A stretch of 64,000 nt of DNA from Paracoccaceae bacterium (GTDB lineage Bacteria > Pseudomonadota > Alphaproteobacteria > Rhodobacterales > Rhodobacteraceae). Positions 7,365 through 14,378 of the stretch are shown here, one piece after another (positions within the stretch are counted from its first letter, which is position 1; each line of letters starts with the position of its first letter). Under the pieces are notes generated by a model. It was not told the origin of the DNA. It did not search any database and worked only from the letters and a program-made list of their open reading frames with translations. The stretch covers positions 372,001 to 436,000 of the forward strand of contig JAHDXW010000001.1 in the NCBI GenBank assembly GCA_023383015.1, given 5' to 3'. Made by a program: the position numbers and the translations under genes.

Positions 7365-8528
7365 TCAGCCCGCGGGGAATGCCACTGTCACCGGCCGCAG
7401 CCGGTCGGTGGTGGTGCCGTCCCCCAGCTGGCCGAAGGTGTTCTGCCCCCAGCAGCGCACGGTCCCCGCTGCGGTCAGCGCGCAGCTGTGGGCAAGGCCC
7501 GCCGAAACCGCCGTCACCGTGCCAAGCCGGCGCACCGCGACCGCGACAAGCTGGTCGAGCGTCGTGCCGTTGCCGATCTGGCCGAAGCTGTTCTGCCCCC
7601 AGCAGCGTGCGGCCCCCGCCCCGGTCAGCGTGCAGCTGTGGGCAAGGCCTGCCGAAACTGCCGTCACCGTGCCAAGCCGGCGCACGCCGACCGCGGCCAG
7701 CCGGTCCTCGCGGCTGCCGTCACCAAGCTGGCCCGAACCGTTGTCGCCCCAGCAGCGGGCCCGGCCCGCCGCGGTGACCGCGCAGCTGTGGCGGCCGCCG
7801 GCGGCGATCGCCGTGGCGGTGCCGAGCCCGCCCACCGCAACCGGCAGCGGCCGGCTGTCGATGCTGCCGTCGCCAAGCTGGCCGTTGCCGTTCGCCCCCC
7901 AGCAGCGGGCGAGGCCGCCGGTGGTGATGGCGCAGCTGTGGTTGGTGCCCGTTGCGATCGCCGCCGCCGGGCCCAGCCCCGCCACCGCCACCGGCGTCGG
8001 ACGGTCGCTGGTGCTGCCGTCACCCAGCTGGCCGTTGGCGTTGCCGCCCCAGCAGCGGGCGCCGCCCGCGGCGGTGAGGGCGCAGTTGTGCCCGCCGCCG
8101 GCGGCCAGCGCCGTCACCCTGCCGAGGCCCTGCACCGCCACCGGCAGGCTGCGGTTGTCGGTGGTGCCGTCGCCAAGCTGGCCGTTGCCGTTGTAGCCCC
8201 AGCAGCGCACGAACCCCCGGGCGGTGATGGCGCAGACGTGGTCGCCGCGTGTTGCAAGCCCCGTCGCCGGGCCGAGCCCCTGCACCGCCACGGGCGTGAG
8301 GCGGGTGGTGGTGGTGCCGTCGCCGAGCTGCCCCTGGCGGTTGAAGCCCCAGCACCAGACCTGTCCGGTCGTGTCCAGCGCGCAGCTGTGCAGGCCTCCC
8401 GCCACCACCTGCATGATGACCGGCGGCGCCGCCGCGGCCGGCGCCACCGGTGCCAGCGCGAGCGCCGCGGCCAGCACGAGGGCCGCACGCCCTGCCCGCC
8501 CATGGCGTCTGTCCGTCCTGCCTCTCAT
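7365..8528 (-). CDS. Exported RCC1-repeat protein A (7 blades)
   Basis: A 387-residue protein with a signal peptide (RAALVLAAALALAPVAPAAA) followed by seven tandem repeats of about 50 residues, each of the form A-G-x-x-H-S-C-A-x(8)-C-W-G-x-N-x-x-G-Q-L-G-D-G-T, ending in PVTVAFPAG. Seven repeats make one closed RCC1-type beta-propeller. Each blade has two Cys (HSC and CWG) nine residues apart, which could form a disulfide outside the cytoplasm. The RBS GGGGGAGGAGCGG precedes ATG at 8528. It is the last gene of the six-gene array, 30 bp after gene B and 85 bp before the ECF sigma gene. Propellers of this type usually bind other macromolecules; the ligand is unknown. Confidence 0.85.
   Translation of the reverse strand: MRGRTDRRHGRAGRAALVLAAALALAPVAPAAAAPPVIMQVVAGGLHSCALDTTGQVWCWGFNRQGQLGDGTTTTRLTPVAVQGLGPATGLATRGDHVCAITARGFVRCWGYNGNGQLGDGTTDNRSLPVAVQGLGRVTALAAGGGHNCALTAAGGARCWGGNANGQLGDGSTSDRPTPVAVAGLGPAAAIATGTNHSCAITTGGLARCWGANGNGQLGDGSIDSRPLPVAVGGLGTATAIAAGGRHSCAVTAAGRARCWGDNGSGQLGDGSREDRLAAVGVRRLGTVTAVSAGLAHSCTLTGAGAARCWGQNSFGQIGNGTTLDQLVAVAVRRLGTVTAVSAGLAHSCALTAAGTVRCWGQNTFGQLGDGTTTDRLRPVTVAFPAG
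7441..7684 (-). repeat. Recent 150-bp tandem duplication of an RCC1 blade
   Basis: The stretch 7441-7534 recurs at 7591-7684, exactly 150 bp (50 codons, one blade) away, with only about ten differences by eye. It encodes blades 6 and 7 of protein A, which both read RRLGTVTAVSAGLAHSC. Other blades in the gene are far more diverged, so this copy is recent. Confidence 0.75.
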
Positions 8529-8558
8529 TCCGCTCCTCCCCCTGGCCGACGGCCTCCG

Positions 8559-8822
8559 TCAGCCGGCGGGGAACTGTACCGCGACCGGCGCCAGCCGGGC
8601 CGCCGTCGTGCCGTCGCCGATCTGGCCCTGGCCGTTGAAGCCCCAGCACCAGACGTGCCGGCTCTCGTCCAGCGCGCAGCTGTGATAGGCCCCCGCCGCG
8701 ACCTGCTCGATCACCGGCGCCTCGGCGGCGGCCGGCGCGGCCAGCGCCGTCATCGCCGCCACCGCCGCTACCAGCCCCCCGCACCGAAGCCCCGCCCGCA
8801 CCCGTCCGCCCGCAGCACGCAT
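8559..8822 (-). CDS. Single-blade RCC1-repeat protein B
   Basis: An 87-residue protein: a signal peptide (GLVAAVAAMTALAAPAAAEA) followed by one RCC1 repeat, VIEQVAAGAYHSCALDESRH leading to CWGFNGQGQIGDGTTAARL, and the usual family ending PVAVQFPAG. It keeps the proper first-blade start and last-blade end but lacks everything between, as if repeats 2 to n were removed in frame by recombination. One blade cannot make a propeller, so it may oligomerise, pair with another array product, or be a remnant. ATG at 8822 gives the signal peptide directly. Gene A follows after 30 bp. Confidence 0.7.
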   Translation of the reverse strand: MRAAGGRVRAGLRCGGLVAAVAAMTALAAPAAAEAPVIEQVAAGAYHSCALDESRHVWCWGFNGQGQIGDGTTAARLAPVAVQFPAG

Positions 8823-9026
8823 CCTTCTGCCCCTACCCCGGGCCACGACCTGCCCCGAGGAGAGAGTGCCACGGCGCGCAGCCGCCGCCAACATCGCTCT
8901 GCGTCGGCCCTTGCGCCGGCGCCCCCCCCGACCGGCCGCCCGCGGCGGCCGGCAACGGCCATTCCGGGGGCCCCGGGGGCGGCAAGGGGGGAACGTGGCG
9001 CAGTCAACCGCCCGCCCGCCCCGGCC

Positions 9027-10064
9027 TCAGCCGGGGAAGAGCACGTCGACCGGCACGAGGCTCGGTGTGCTGGTGCCGTCGCCAAGCTGGCCGGCCCAGT
9101 TGCCGCCCCAGCAGCGCACCCCGCCCGAGGGCGTCACGGCGCAGCTGTGAAACTGGCCCGTCGCCAAGGCGCTGAGATCGCGCAGGCCCTGCACCAGCAC
9201 CGCCACCGGCTGGTCGGTGGAGCCGCGGTTGCCGAGCTGGCCGGAGTCGTTCGCCCCCCAGCAGCGGGCGCGGTCGGTCTGGGTGATGGCGCAGCTGTGG
9301 GCGAAGGCCGAGACCACGGCCTTGATCCCGGCGAGCTCCTGCACCCAGACCGGGGCCAGCCGGTCGCCGAAGCTGCCGTCGCCAAGCTGGCCGCGGATGT
9401 TGCCGCCCCAGCAGCGGGTGCGGTCGGTGTCGGTGATCGCGCAGCTGTGGCTTTCGCCGGCGGCCAGCGCGGTGGCCTCGCCCAGCCCCACGACCTCGAC
9501 CGGCTGCAGGCGCGGGCTCGTATTCGTGCCGTCGCCGACCTCTCCGTGGATGTTCCAGCCCCAGCACAGGACGCGGTCGCGCCGGCCGATCGCGCAGGTG
9601 TGGCCGCCGCCGGGCGCGATCGCGCGCACCGAACGGAAGTTCGTCCCGACCAGCACCGGCGTCGCGCGGTGGGACGAGGTGGTGCCGTCGCCGAGCTGCC
9701 CCCAGTCGTTGGCGCCCCAGCAGCGGACGCGGCGCAGCACGCGCAGGATCGCGCAGACATGGTAGGGCCCCGAGGCGATCGCCCGCGCCCCCCACCGCTC
9801 GCCCAGCAGCACCCTGGCCGGAAGGAAGCGGTAGTTGGTCGTGCCGTCGCCAAGCTGGCCCTTGTCGTTGCGGCCCCAGCACCAGACCGCCCCGGTGTCG
9901 TCCAGCGCGCAGGTGTGGCCGTTGCCCGCCGCCACCTGGACGATCCGCGGCGGATCGGCCGCCGCCGGGCCCGCCGCCACCAGCAGGGCAAGCCCTGCCG
10001 CCGCCACCCATGCCGCCCGCCGCAGCAGGCCTGCCCTGCGCCTGTTCGCGCATCCAGCCGACAT
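9027..10064 (-). CDS. Exported RCC1-repeat protein C (6 blades)
   Basis: A 345-residue protein with a signal peptide (RRAAWVAAAGLALLVAAGPA) and mature start ADPPRIVQVAAG, followed by six repeats with paired Cys (HTCA/HSCA and CWG) and the ending PVDVLFPG. ATG at 10064 follows a good ribosome site, AGGGGAGAG, six bases upstream. The ADPPRIVQ start is shared with protein H at 20.2 kb and differs from the APPVI start of its direct neighbours, so C and H form a separate subfamily. Blade 5 has the variant GNRGSTD in place of GDGTT. Six blades is one fewer than a closed RCC1 propeller; the ligand is unknown. Confidence 0.8.
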   Translation of the reverse strand: MSAGCANRRRAGLLRRAAWVAAAGLALLVAAGPAAADPPRIVQVAAGNGHTCALDDTGAVWCWGRNDKGQLGDGTTNYRFLPARVLLGERWGARAIASGPYHVCAILRVLRRVRCWGANDWGQLGDGTTSSHRATPVLVGTNFRSVRAIAPGGGHTCAIGRRDRVLCWGWNIHGEVGDGTNTSPRLQPVEVVGLGEATALAAGESHSCAITDTDRTRCWGGNIRGQLGDGSFGDRLAPVWVQELAGIKAVVSAFAHSCAITQTDRARCWGANDSGQLGNRGSTDQPVAVLVQGLRDLSALATGQFHSCAVTPSGGVRCWGGNWAGQLGDGTSTPSLVPVDVLFPG

Positions 10065-10304
10065 CGTACTCTCCCCTGCACGGGCGACGGGCCGGGCGCC
10101 CGCCCGGGCGGCCGGCCTCGCCGCGGAAACCCGCACCCGGCCCGGAAAGCCCGGCCGGGCAGGAGCATCCCCGGCCGGTCGGGCCCGGCTCGTGGCGGCG
10201 CCGCCAAGCGGTGGCCGGCCGGTCATGCTGTCGTCGCCCGCAACCGGCCGCAGCATCGCCGGGCGCTCGCCGGCCCTGCCGTCGCAGCCGCCCCCACGCC
10301 GCCT

Positions 10305-10321
10305 CTACAACCCTTTTGTAG
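10305..10321. repeat. Inverted repeat upstream of RCC1 gene C
   Basis: CTACAA and TTGTAG flank a 5-base CCCTT spacer in the 276-bp gap between genes D and C. The surroundings are otherwise G+C-rich with no gene that I can support. It lies about 240 bp ahead of gene C and 20 bp after gene D, so it could be an operator or a weak terminator. Confidence 0.3.
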
Positions 10322-10340
10322 CACGGAATGCCCCGCCGCG

Positions 10341-11477
10341 TCAGGGATCGGGAAAGACCACCCCGATGGGCAGCGTGCTGCCGGTCCTGCCGCCATGTCC
10401 AAGCTCGCCGTGCCTGCCCTGGCCCCAGCAGAAGGCGCGCCCGCCGTCGCGGACGGCGCAGGCGTGCTGGCTTCCCGAGGCGAGACGCGTCGCCGCGCCG
10501 AGGCCCTGCACAGCTCCCGGCTGCCGGCGGTCCGCCTTCGTGCCGTCGCCAAGTTGGCCGAAGCTGTTGGAGCCCCAGCACCAGACCTGGCCGGCGTCGT
10601 CGCGGGCGCACGTGTGCCCGTATCCCCCTGCCAGCTCCGCCGCCGCCGCAAGGCCGCGCACGGGAACGCGCGTCGGCCGGTCGGTGGTCGTCCCGTCGCC
10701 AAGCTGGCCGGAGTGGTTGCGTCCCCAGCACAGTGGGCCGCGGGCGGCGCGTGCCGCGCATCCGTGCCACAGGCCCGCGGCGATCCCGGTCGCACCGGCA
10801 AGCCGCTCAACCCGCACCGGCATCAGGCGATCGTCGGTGGTGCCGTCGCCAAGCTGGCCGTATCCGTTCCAGCCCCAGCACATCACATGCCCGCTGTCGC
10901 GCAGGGCGCAGGTGTGCTCGCTGCCCGCGACGATCCCGGTTGCGCGGCGCAGCCCGCGCACGGAAACGGGCTTCAGGTGGCGCCGCGTGGTGCCGTTGCC
11001 AAGCTGGCCATGGTCGTTGCCCCCCCAGCACTTCGCGCGGCCGCCGTCGAGCAGCGCGCAGCTGTGGTCCGCGCCGGCCACGACCTGCAACACCCCGTCC
11101 AGCCCCGGCACGGCGACCGGGGTCAGCCGCTTCAGCCGCGTGCCGTCGCCCAGCTGGCCGCGCAGGTTCTGCCCCCAGCACCAGACCTGCCGGGTCTCGT
11201 CCAGCGCGCAGCTGTGGGCCTTGCCCGCGGCGAGCTGCGTCACCCGGCCCAGCCCCGGCACGGGCACCGGCGACGGCCGCAGCTCGGTGGTGCCGTCGCC
11301 CAGCTGGCCATGCCAGTTCGCGCCCCAGCACCAGACCTGCCCGGCCTCGTCCACGGCGCAGCTGTGCACCGCCCCCGCCGCCACCTGCACGATGACCGGC
11401 GGTGCCGCCGCCGCCGGCACGCCCAGCGCCATCGCCGCTGCGGCCGCTGCGACCCGCAGTCCCAACCGAACACCCAT
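10341..11477 (-). CDS. Exported RCC1-repeat protein D (7 blades)
   Basis: A 378-residue protein beginning [19 protein letters not shown], a short clear signal peptide, with mature start [11 protein letters not shown]. Seven repeats follow, each with the HSC/HTC and CWG Cys pair, and the protein ends PIGVVFPDP. The ribosome site GAGAGGAGG precedes ATG at 11477 by a few bases. It is the best-preserved member of the APPVI subfamily and serves here as the reference for judging the damaged neighbour E. Seven blades predict a closed propeller in the periplasm or on the cell surface. Blade 7 is the most diverged ([14 protein letters not shown]). Function unknown. Confidence 0.85.
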   Translation of the reverse strand: MGVRLGLRVAAAAAAMALGVPAAAAPPVIVQVAAGAVHSCAVDEAGQVWCWGANWHGQLGDGTTELRPSPVPVPGLGRVTQLAAGKAHSCALDETRQVWCWGQNLRGQLGDGTRLKRLTPVAVPGLDGVLQVVAGADHSCALLDGGRAKCWGGNDHGQLGNGTTRRHLKPVSVRGLRRATGIVAGSEHTCALRDSGHVMCWGWNGYGQLGDGTTDDRLMPVRVERLAGATGIAAGLWHGCAARAARGPLCWGRNHSGQLGDGTTTDRPTRVPVRGLAAAAELAGGYGHTCARDDAGQVWCWGSNSFGQLGDGTKADRRQPGAVQGLGAATRLASGSQHACAVRDGGRAFCWGQGRHGELGHGGRTGSTLPIGVVFPDP

Positions 11478-11495
11478 GGATCGCCTCCTCTCGAA

Positions 11496-11524
11496 CCGGC
11501 CTGCACCGGGACAAGCCTAACCCC
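11496..11524 (-). promoter_or_regulatory. Conserved 5' leader of RCC1 gene D
   Basis: On the minus strand this reads GGGGTTAGGCTTGTCCCGGT then GCAGGCCGG, ending 18 bp before the start codon. Closely similar blocks occur at the same place ahead of genes E and F. Conservation outside the coding part suggests that these genes were duplicated with their 5' regions or share control. Confidence 0.45.
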
Positions 11525-11601
11525 GAGCCGTGTCCGCACAAGGCGCAATTTCCACCCCGGCCCCCGCGCCGGGCCCCCAGCCGCGCCGCGGTCCCCCCCC
11601 C

Positions 11602-13256
11602 TCAGCCGTCGGGGAAGAGCACCGCCACCGGGGTCGTCCGGTTCTCGGTGGTGCCGTCGCCGAGCTGGCCGTGGTTGTTCCGGCCCCAGCAGCTCACGCG
11701 GCCACTCGTCAGGCGCGCGCAACCGTGGTACCAGCCCAGCGCGAGCCCCTGCACCCCGCGCAGCCCCGCCACCTGTACCGGCGTCCGGCGGTCGGTGGTG
11801 GTGCCGTCGCCGAGCTGGCCGAACGCGTTCCAGCCCCAGCAGCGCACCCGCCCGCTGGTCAGGCGGGAGCAGCTGTGCCACTGCCCCAGCGCGACTTCCT
11901 CCACCCCGAACAGGCGCGTCACCGCCACAGGGGTCCAGCGGTCATCGGTGCTGCCGTCGCCGAGCTGGCCGAGGTTGTTCCGGCCCCAGCAGGCGACCCG
12001 GCCGCCGGCACGCAGGGCGCAGTTGTGCACTGAACCCGCCGCCACCTGCGCGGCGTCCCGAAGCCGCTTCACGCGCACCGGCGTCCGGCGATCGGTGGCG
12101 GTGCCGTCGCCGAGCTGTCCGTACCAGTTGTTGCCCCAGCACCGCGGCCGCCCCTTGGCAAGCGCGCAGCTGTGTCTCCATCCAAGGGCGGGGTCGACCA
12201 CCACCCCGCTCAGGCCCGCCACCGCCACCGGGGTCAGGCGGGTGTCGATCGTGCCGTCGCCGAGCTGGCCGTACACGTTGTAGCCCCAGCAGCGCACCCG
12301 CCCGCTTCCCAGGCGCGCGCAGCTGTGCAAATCCCCCAGCGCGAGCCCTTGCACCCCGCGCAGGCCGGCCACCGGGACCGGCGTCAGGTGCTGGGTGGTG
12401 GTGCCGTCGCCGAGCTGGCCGTGACTGTTGGTGCCCCAGCAGCGCACCCGCCCGCGGGTCAGCCGCGCGCAGCTGTGCGCCGAACCCAGCGCGATCCCTG
12501 CCACACCGCGCGGGCCCGGCACGCGCACCGGCGTCAGGCGGTCGGCGGTAGTGCCGTCGCCGATCTGGCCGTATCCGTTCGCGCCCCAGCTGCGCACCTC
12601 TCCGTCGGTCAGGAGCGCGGCATTGTGGTAACCCCTCGGCGCGACCGCTTCCGCTTCCGAGATGATGATCTGCGCAAGAAACCTGTTGTAGTTCTTCAGG
12701 GAGACTCTTGAGATCTGGTGGTAGTCGTTGGCTCCGGATCCGTTCAGTTCTTCCGGTTTCTCATCCTCTTGCTTCGCGACAAAGGAGTGTTTCCACCCGA
12801 GGATGACTTCGATGAGTTCGGCCAACCCTTCCCGCAGATCCCGCGGGCACTTTGCCCGCACCGGCATCAGGCGGTCGGTAAAGGTGCCGTCGCCAAGCTG
12901 GCCGGACCCGTTCATACCCCAGCAGCGCACCCCCCCGCCGCCCATGAGCAGGCAGTTGTGCCATCCCCCCGCCGCGATCCTGGCCACCCTGCGCACACCG
13001 GCCACCGGCACCGGCCACGCACTCGGGCTGGTGGTTCCGTTGCCGAGCTGGCCGAAGGAGGTGTCGCCCCAGCAGCCCACCAGCCCGTCCGACTGGCGCG
13101 CGCAGCTGTGGCTGACCCCGACCGCGATCTCGGTCACCCCGTGCATGCCGATCACGACCACGGGGGTCGGGCTGTCGGTGGTGGTGCCGCCGCCGGCAGG
13201 GCCAGCCCCACTGCCGCCGCGACCGCCGCGGCCCGCAGTCCCCGCTCGACCCCCAC
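11602..13256 (-). pseudogene. RCC1-repeat gene E, frameshifted after the signal peptide
   Basis: A GTG at 13256, lined up with the ATG of gene D, opens the signal peptide GVERGLRAAAVAAAVGLALP-AAAPPP, but this frame stops soon after. From about 13190 the repeats continue in another frame: the end of blade 1 (GTTTDSPTPVVV), then about ten more blades to PVAVLFPDG. Compared with gene D, about 34 codons of blade 1 (from APPVI to GDGTT) are missing. GGCACC is present at both presumed edges, pointing to a microhomology deletion that shifted the frame. An open frame continues upstream to 13317 but has no signal peptide. Blades 4-5 come from a low-G+C, Cys-free module. It is either a broken gene or a sequencing error. 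Confidence 0.7.
12639..12855 (-). other. Low-G+C, cysteine-free repeat module inside gene E
   Basis: By hand count this stretch is about 47-55 percent G+C, while its surroundings are clearly above 65 percent. It encodes a diverged blade, LGWKHSFVAKQEDEKPEELN leading to GSGANDYHQI, then SLKNYNRFLAQIIISEAEAV. All blade landmarks are recognisable, but the Cys positions are lost (HSF for HSC, GSGAND for CWGAND), and the next blade also lacks both (HNA, RSWGAN). It looks like a piece of a different RCC1 gene. Confidence 0.65.
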
Positions 13257-13271
13257 GACTCGCCCTACCGG

Positions 13272-13299
13272 CCGGACTGACCGTGACAAGCGTTACCCC
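13272..13299 (-). promoter_or_regulatory. Conserved 5' leader of RCC1 gene E
   Basis: On the minus strand this reads GGGGTAACGCTTGTCACGGT then CAGTCCGG, matching the leader of gene D, and ends 15 bp before the GTG at 13256. It supports that GTG as the original start codon. Confidence 0.45.
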
Positions 13300-13383
13300 G
13301 CGCCGCCTCTGCACCAAGCGAATCCTGCGCGGCGGCTCCCGCGCCGGCCCGCCGGCCGGGCCGAGGCGCCCCCGCCCCCGGCC

Positions 13384-14163
13384 TCAGTCGTCGGGGAAAA
13401 GAACCTCGACCGGCGCCCAGCGGTCAACGGTGGTGCCGTCGCCCAGCTGGCCGTCGCCGTTCTCGCCCCAGCAGAGAACGCGGCCGTCGGCGCGCAGGGC
13501 GCAGGTGTGGCGAAAGAGGCTCGTCGTCACCTGCGTCGCGTCGGTCAGCCCCAGCACCTCCACCGGGGTCAGGCGCGACGTGTTCGTGCCGTCACCAAGC
13601 TGGCCCACGAGGTTGTAGCCCCAGCAGGCGACGCGGCCGCTGGAGCGCAGGGCGCAGCTGTGTAGGTCGCCCGGATCGAGCTGGGTGGCGTGCCTTCCCT
13701 GTCCAAGCCTGCGCACGCGCCCCAAGGCGATCGAATCCGCGGACCTGCCGTTGCCAAGCTGGCCGTAACCGTTCGCGCCCCAGCAGTACGCGGCGCCGAG
13801 GGGGCCCAGGGCGCAGGTGTGGAAGCCTCCCGGCGCGACTTCGGCGGCGAGCAGCCGCCTTACCCGCACCGGGCGCCGGTAGATGTTCGGGTCCCGGGGT
13901 TGGTCATCCCAGAGAATGGGGGGGTAGCCGAGCTGGCCCCAATCGTTGTAGCCCCAGCACCAGACCTGCCCGGCAGTGTCCAGCGCGCTGGTATGGTGGC
14001 CGCCCGCCGCGACCCGCACGATGACCGGCGGCGGCGCCGCCGCCGCCGGCAGGCCCAGCGCCATCGCCGCCGCGACCGCCGCGACCGCCGCGACCGCCGC
14101 GGCCCCCAGTCCCGATCGAACGCCCTGCCTCACCCTTCCGCCAGACTTGCACCGGGCAAGCAT
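13384..14163 (-). CDS. Exported RCC1-repeat protein F (4 blades)
   Basis: A 259-residue protein with a signal peptide rich in Ala/Val (AAAVAAVAAVAAAMALGLPA), encoded in part by three copies of a 9-bp repeat near 14071-14097, then mature start APPPVIVRVAAG. Four repeats follow. Blade 1 has lost one Cys (HHTSALD) and carries a 13-residue insertion (YPPILWDDQPRDP) in place of the GDGTT turn. The protein ends PVEVLFPDD. ATG at 14163 falls inside the leader block shared with genes D and E, so the true start may lie downstream, for example GTG at 14133. It is the first gene of the minus-strand array. Confidence 0.8.
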   Translation of the reverse strand: MLARCKSGGRVRQGVRSGLGAAAVAAVAAVAAAMALGLPAAAAPPPVIVRVAAGGHHTSALDTAGQVWCWGYNDWGQLGYPPILWDDQPRDPNIYRRPVRVRRLLAAEVAPGGFHTCALGPLGAAYCWGANGYGQLGNGRSADSIALGRVRRLGQGRHATQLDPGDLHSCALRSSGRVACWGYNLVGQLGDGTNTSRLTPVEVLGLTDATQVTTSLFRHTCALRADGRVLCWGENGDGQLGDGTTVDRWAPVEVLFPDD

Positions 14164-14174
14164 GCGCCTGCCCC
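14138..14174 (-). promoter_or_regulatory. Conserved 5' leader of RCC1 gene F
   Basis: On the minus strand the block GCTTGCCCGGTGCAAGTCTG followed by GCGG matches the leader of gene D (GCTTGTCCCGGTGCAGGCCGG). The annotated ATG of gene F lies inside it, which argues for a later start. Confidence 0.4.
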
Positions 14175-14312
14175 GTGCCTTCCGGAAGCGGGTTCTCGGT
14201 GCCGGGGTGCCCGCGCGACCGCGGCCCGGCGGCAGGCAGCGGCGGCCGGAGACAGGGTTGAGGATTGGTGAATCCCTCCCGTCAACCCCTTGATTTCACG
14301 CCGGATGCCGGT

Positions 14313-14328
14313 GTCCCACGCATGGGAC
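14313..14328. repeat. Inverted repeat GTCCCACGCATGGGAC
   Basis: A 6-bp stem with a 4-base loop, about 50 bp beyond the stop of the aldehyde dehydrogenase gene and 150 bp before gene F. It could be a terminator hairpin. The reverse complement recurs with one change upstream of pnp (48381-48396). The rest of the 215-bp gap shows nothing else. Confidence 0.35.
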
Positions 14329-14378
14329 GGCGGCCGGAGGTCCGGTCCATGCCGGGCCGGCCGCGCCCGCTCCCGGCC

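Noticed and set aside
7224-12551. A very long plus-strand open frame across the RCC1 array, with others at 8.2-8.7 and 9.8-11.5 kb
   Set aside because: It is antisense to genes with signal peptides and regular RCC1 blades. Its Arg/Pro/Ala-rich product is what very G+C-rich DNA gives in the opposite frame; no domain or credible start was seen.
11602-13317. Gene E as an intact 571-residue protein starting at 13317
   Set aside because: The start of that frame has no signal peptide and reads the signal-peptide DNA out of frame, while a proper signal peptide is present in the other frame from 13256.
7365-14163. CRISPR-like regular spacing of similar DNA units
   Set aside because: The period is about 150 bp, units are diverged, and they translate as protein blades in frame. 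This is a coding repeat, not a CRISPR array.
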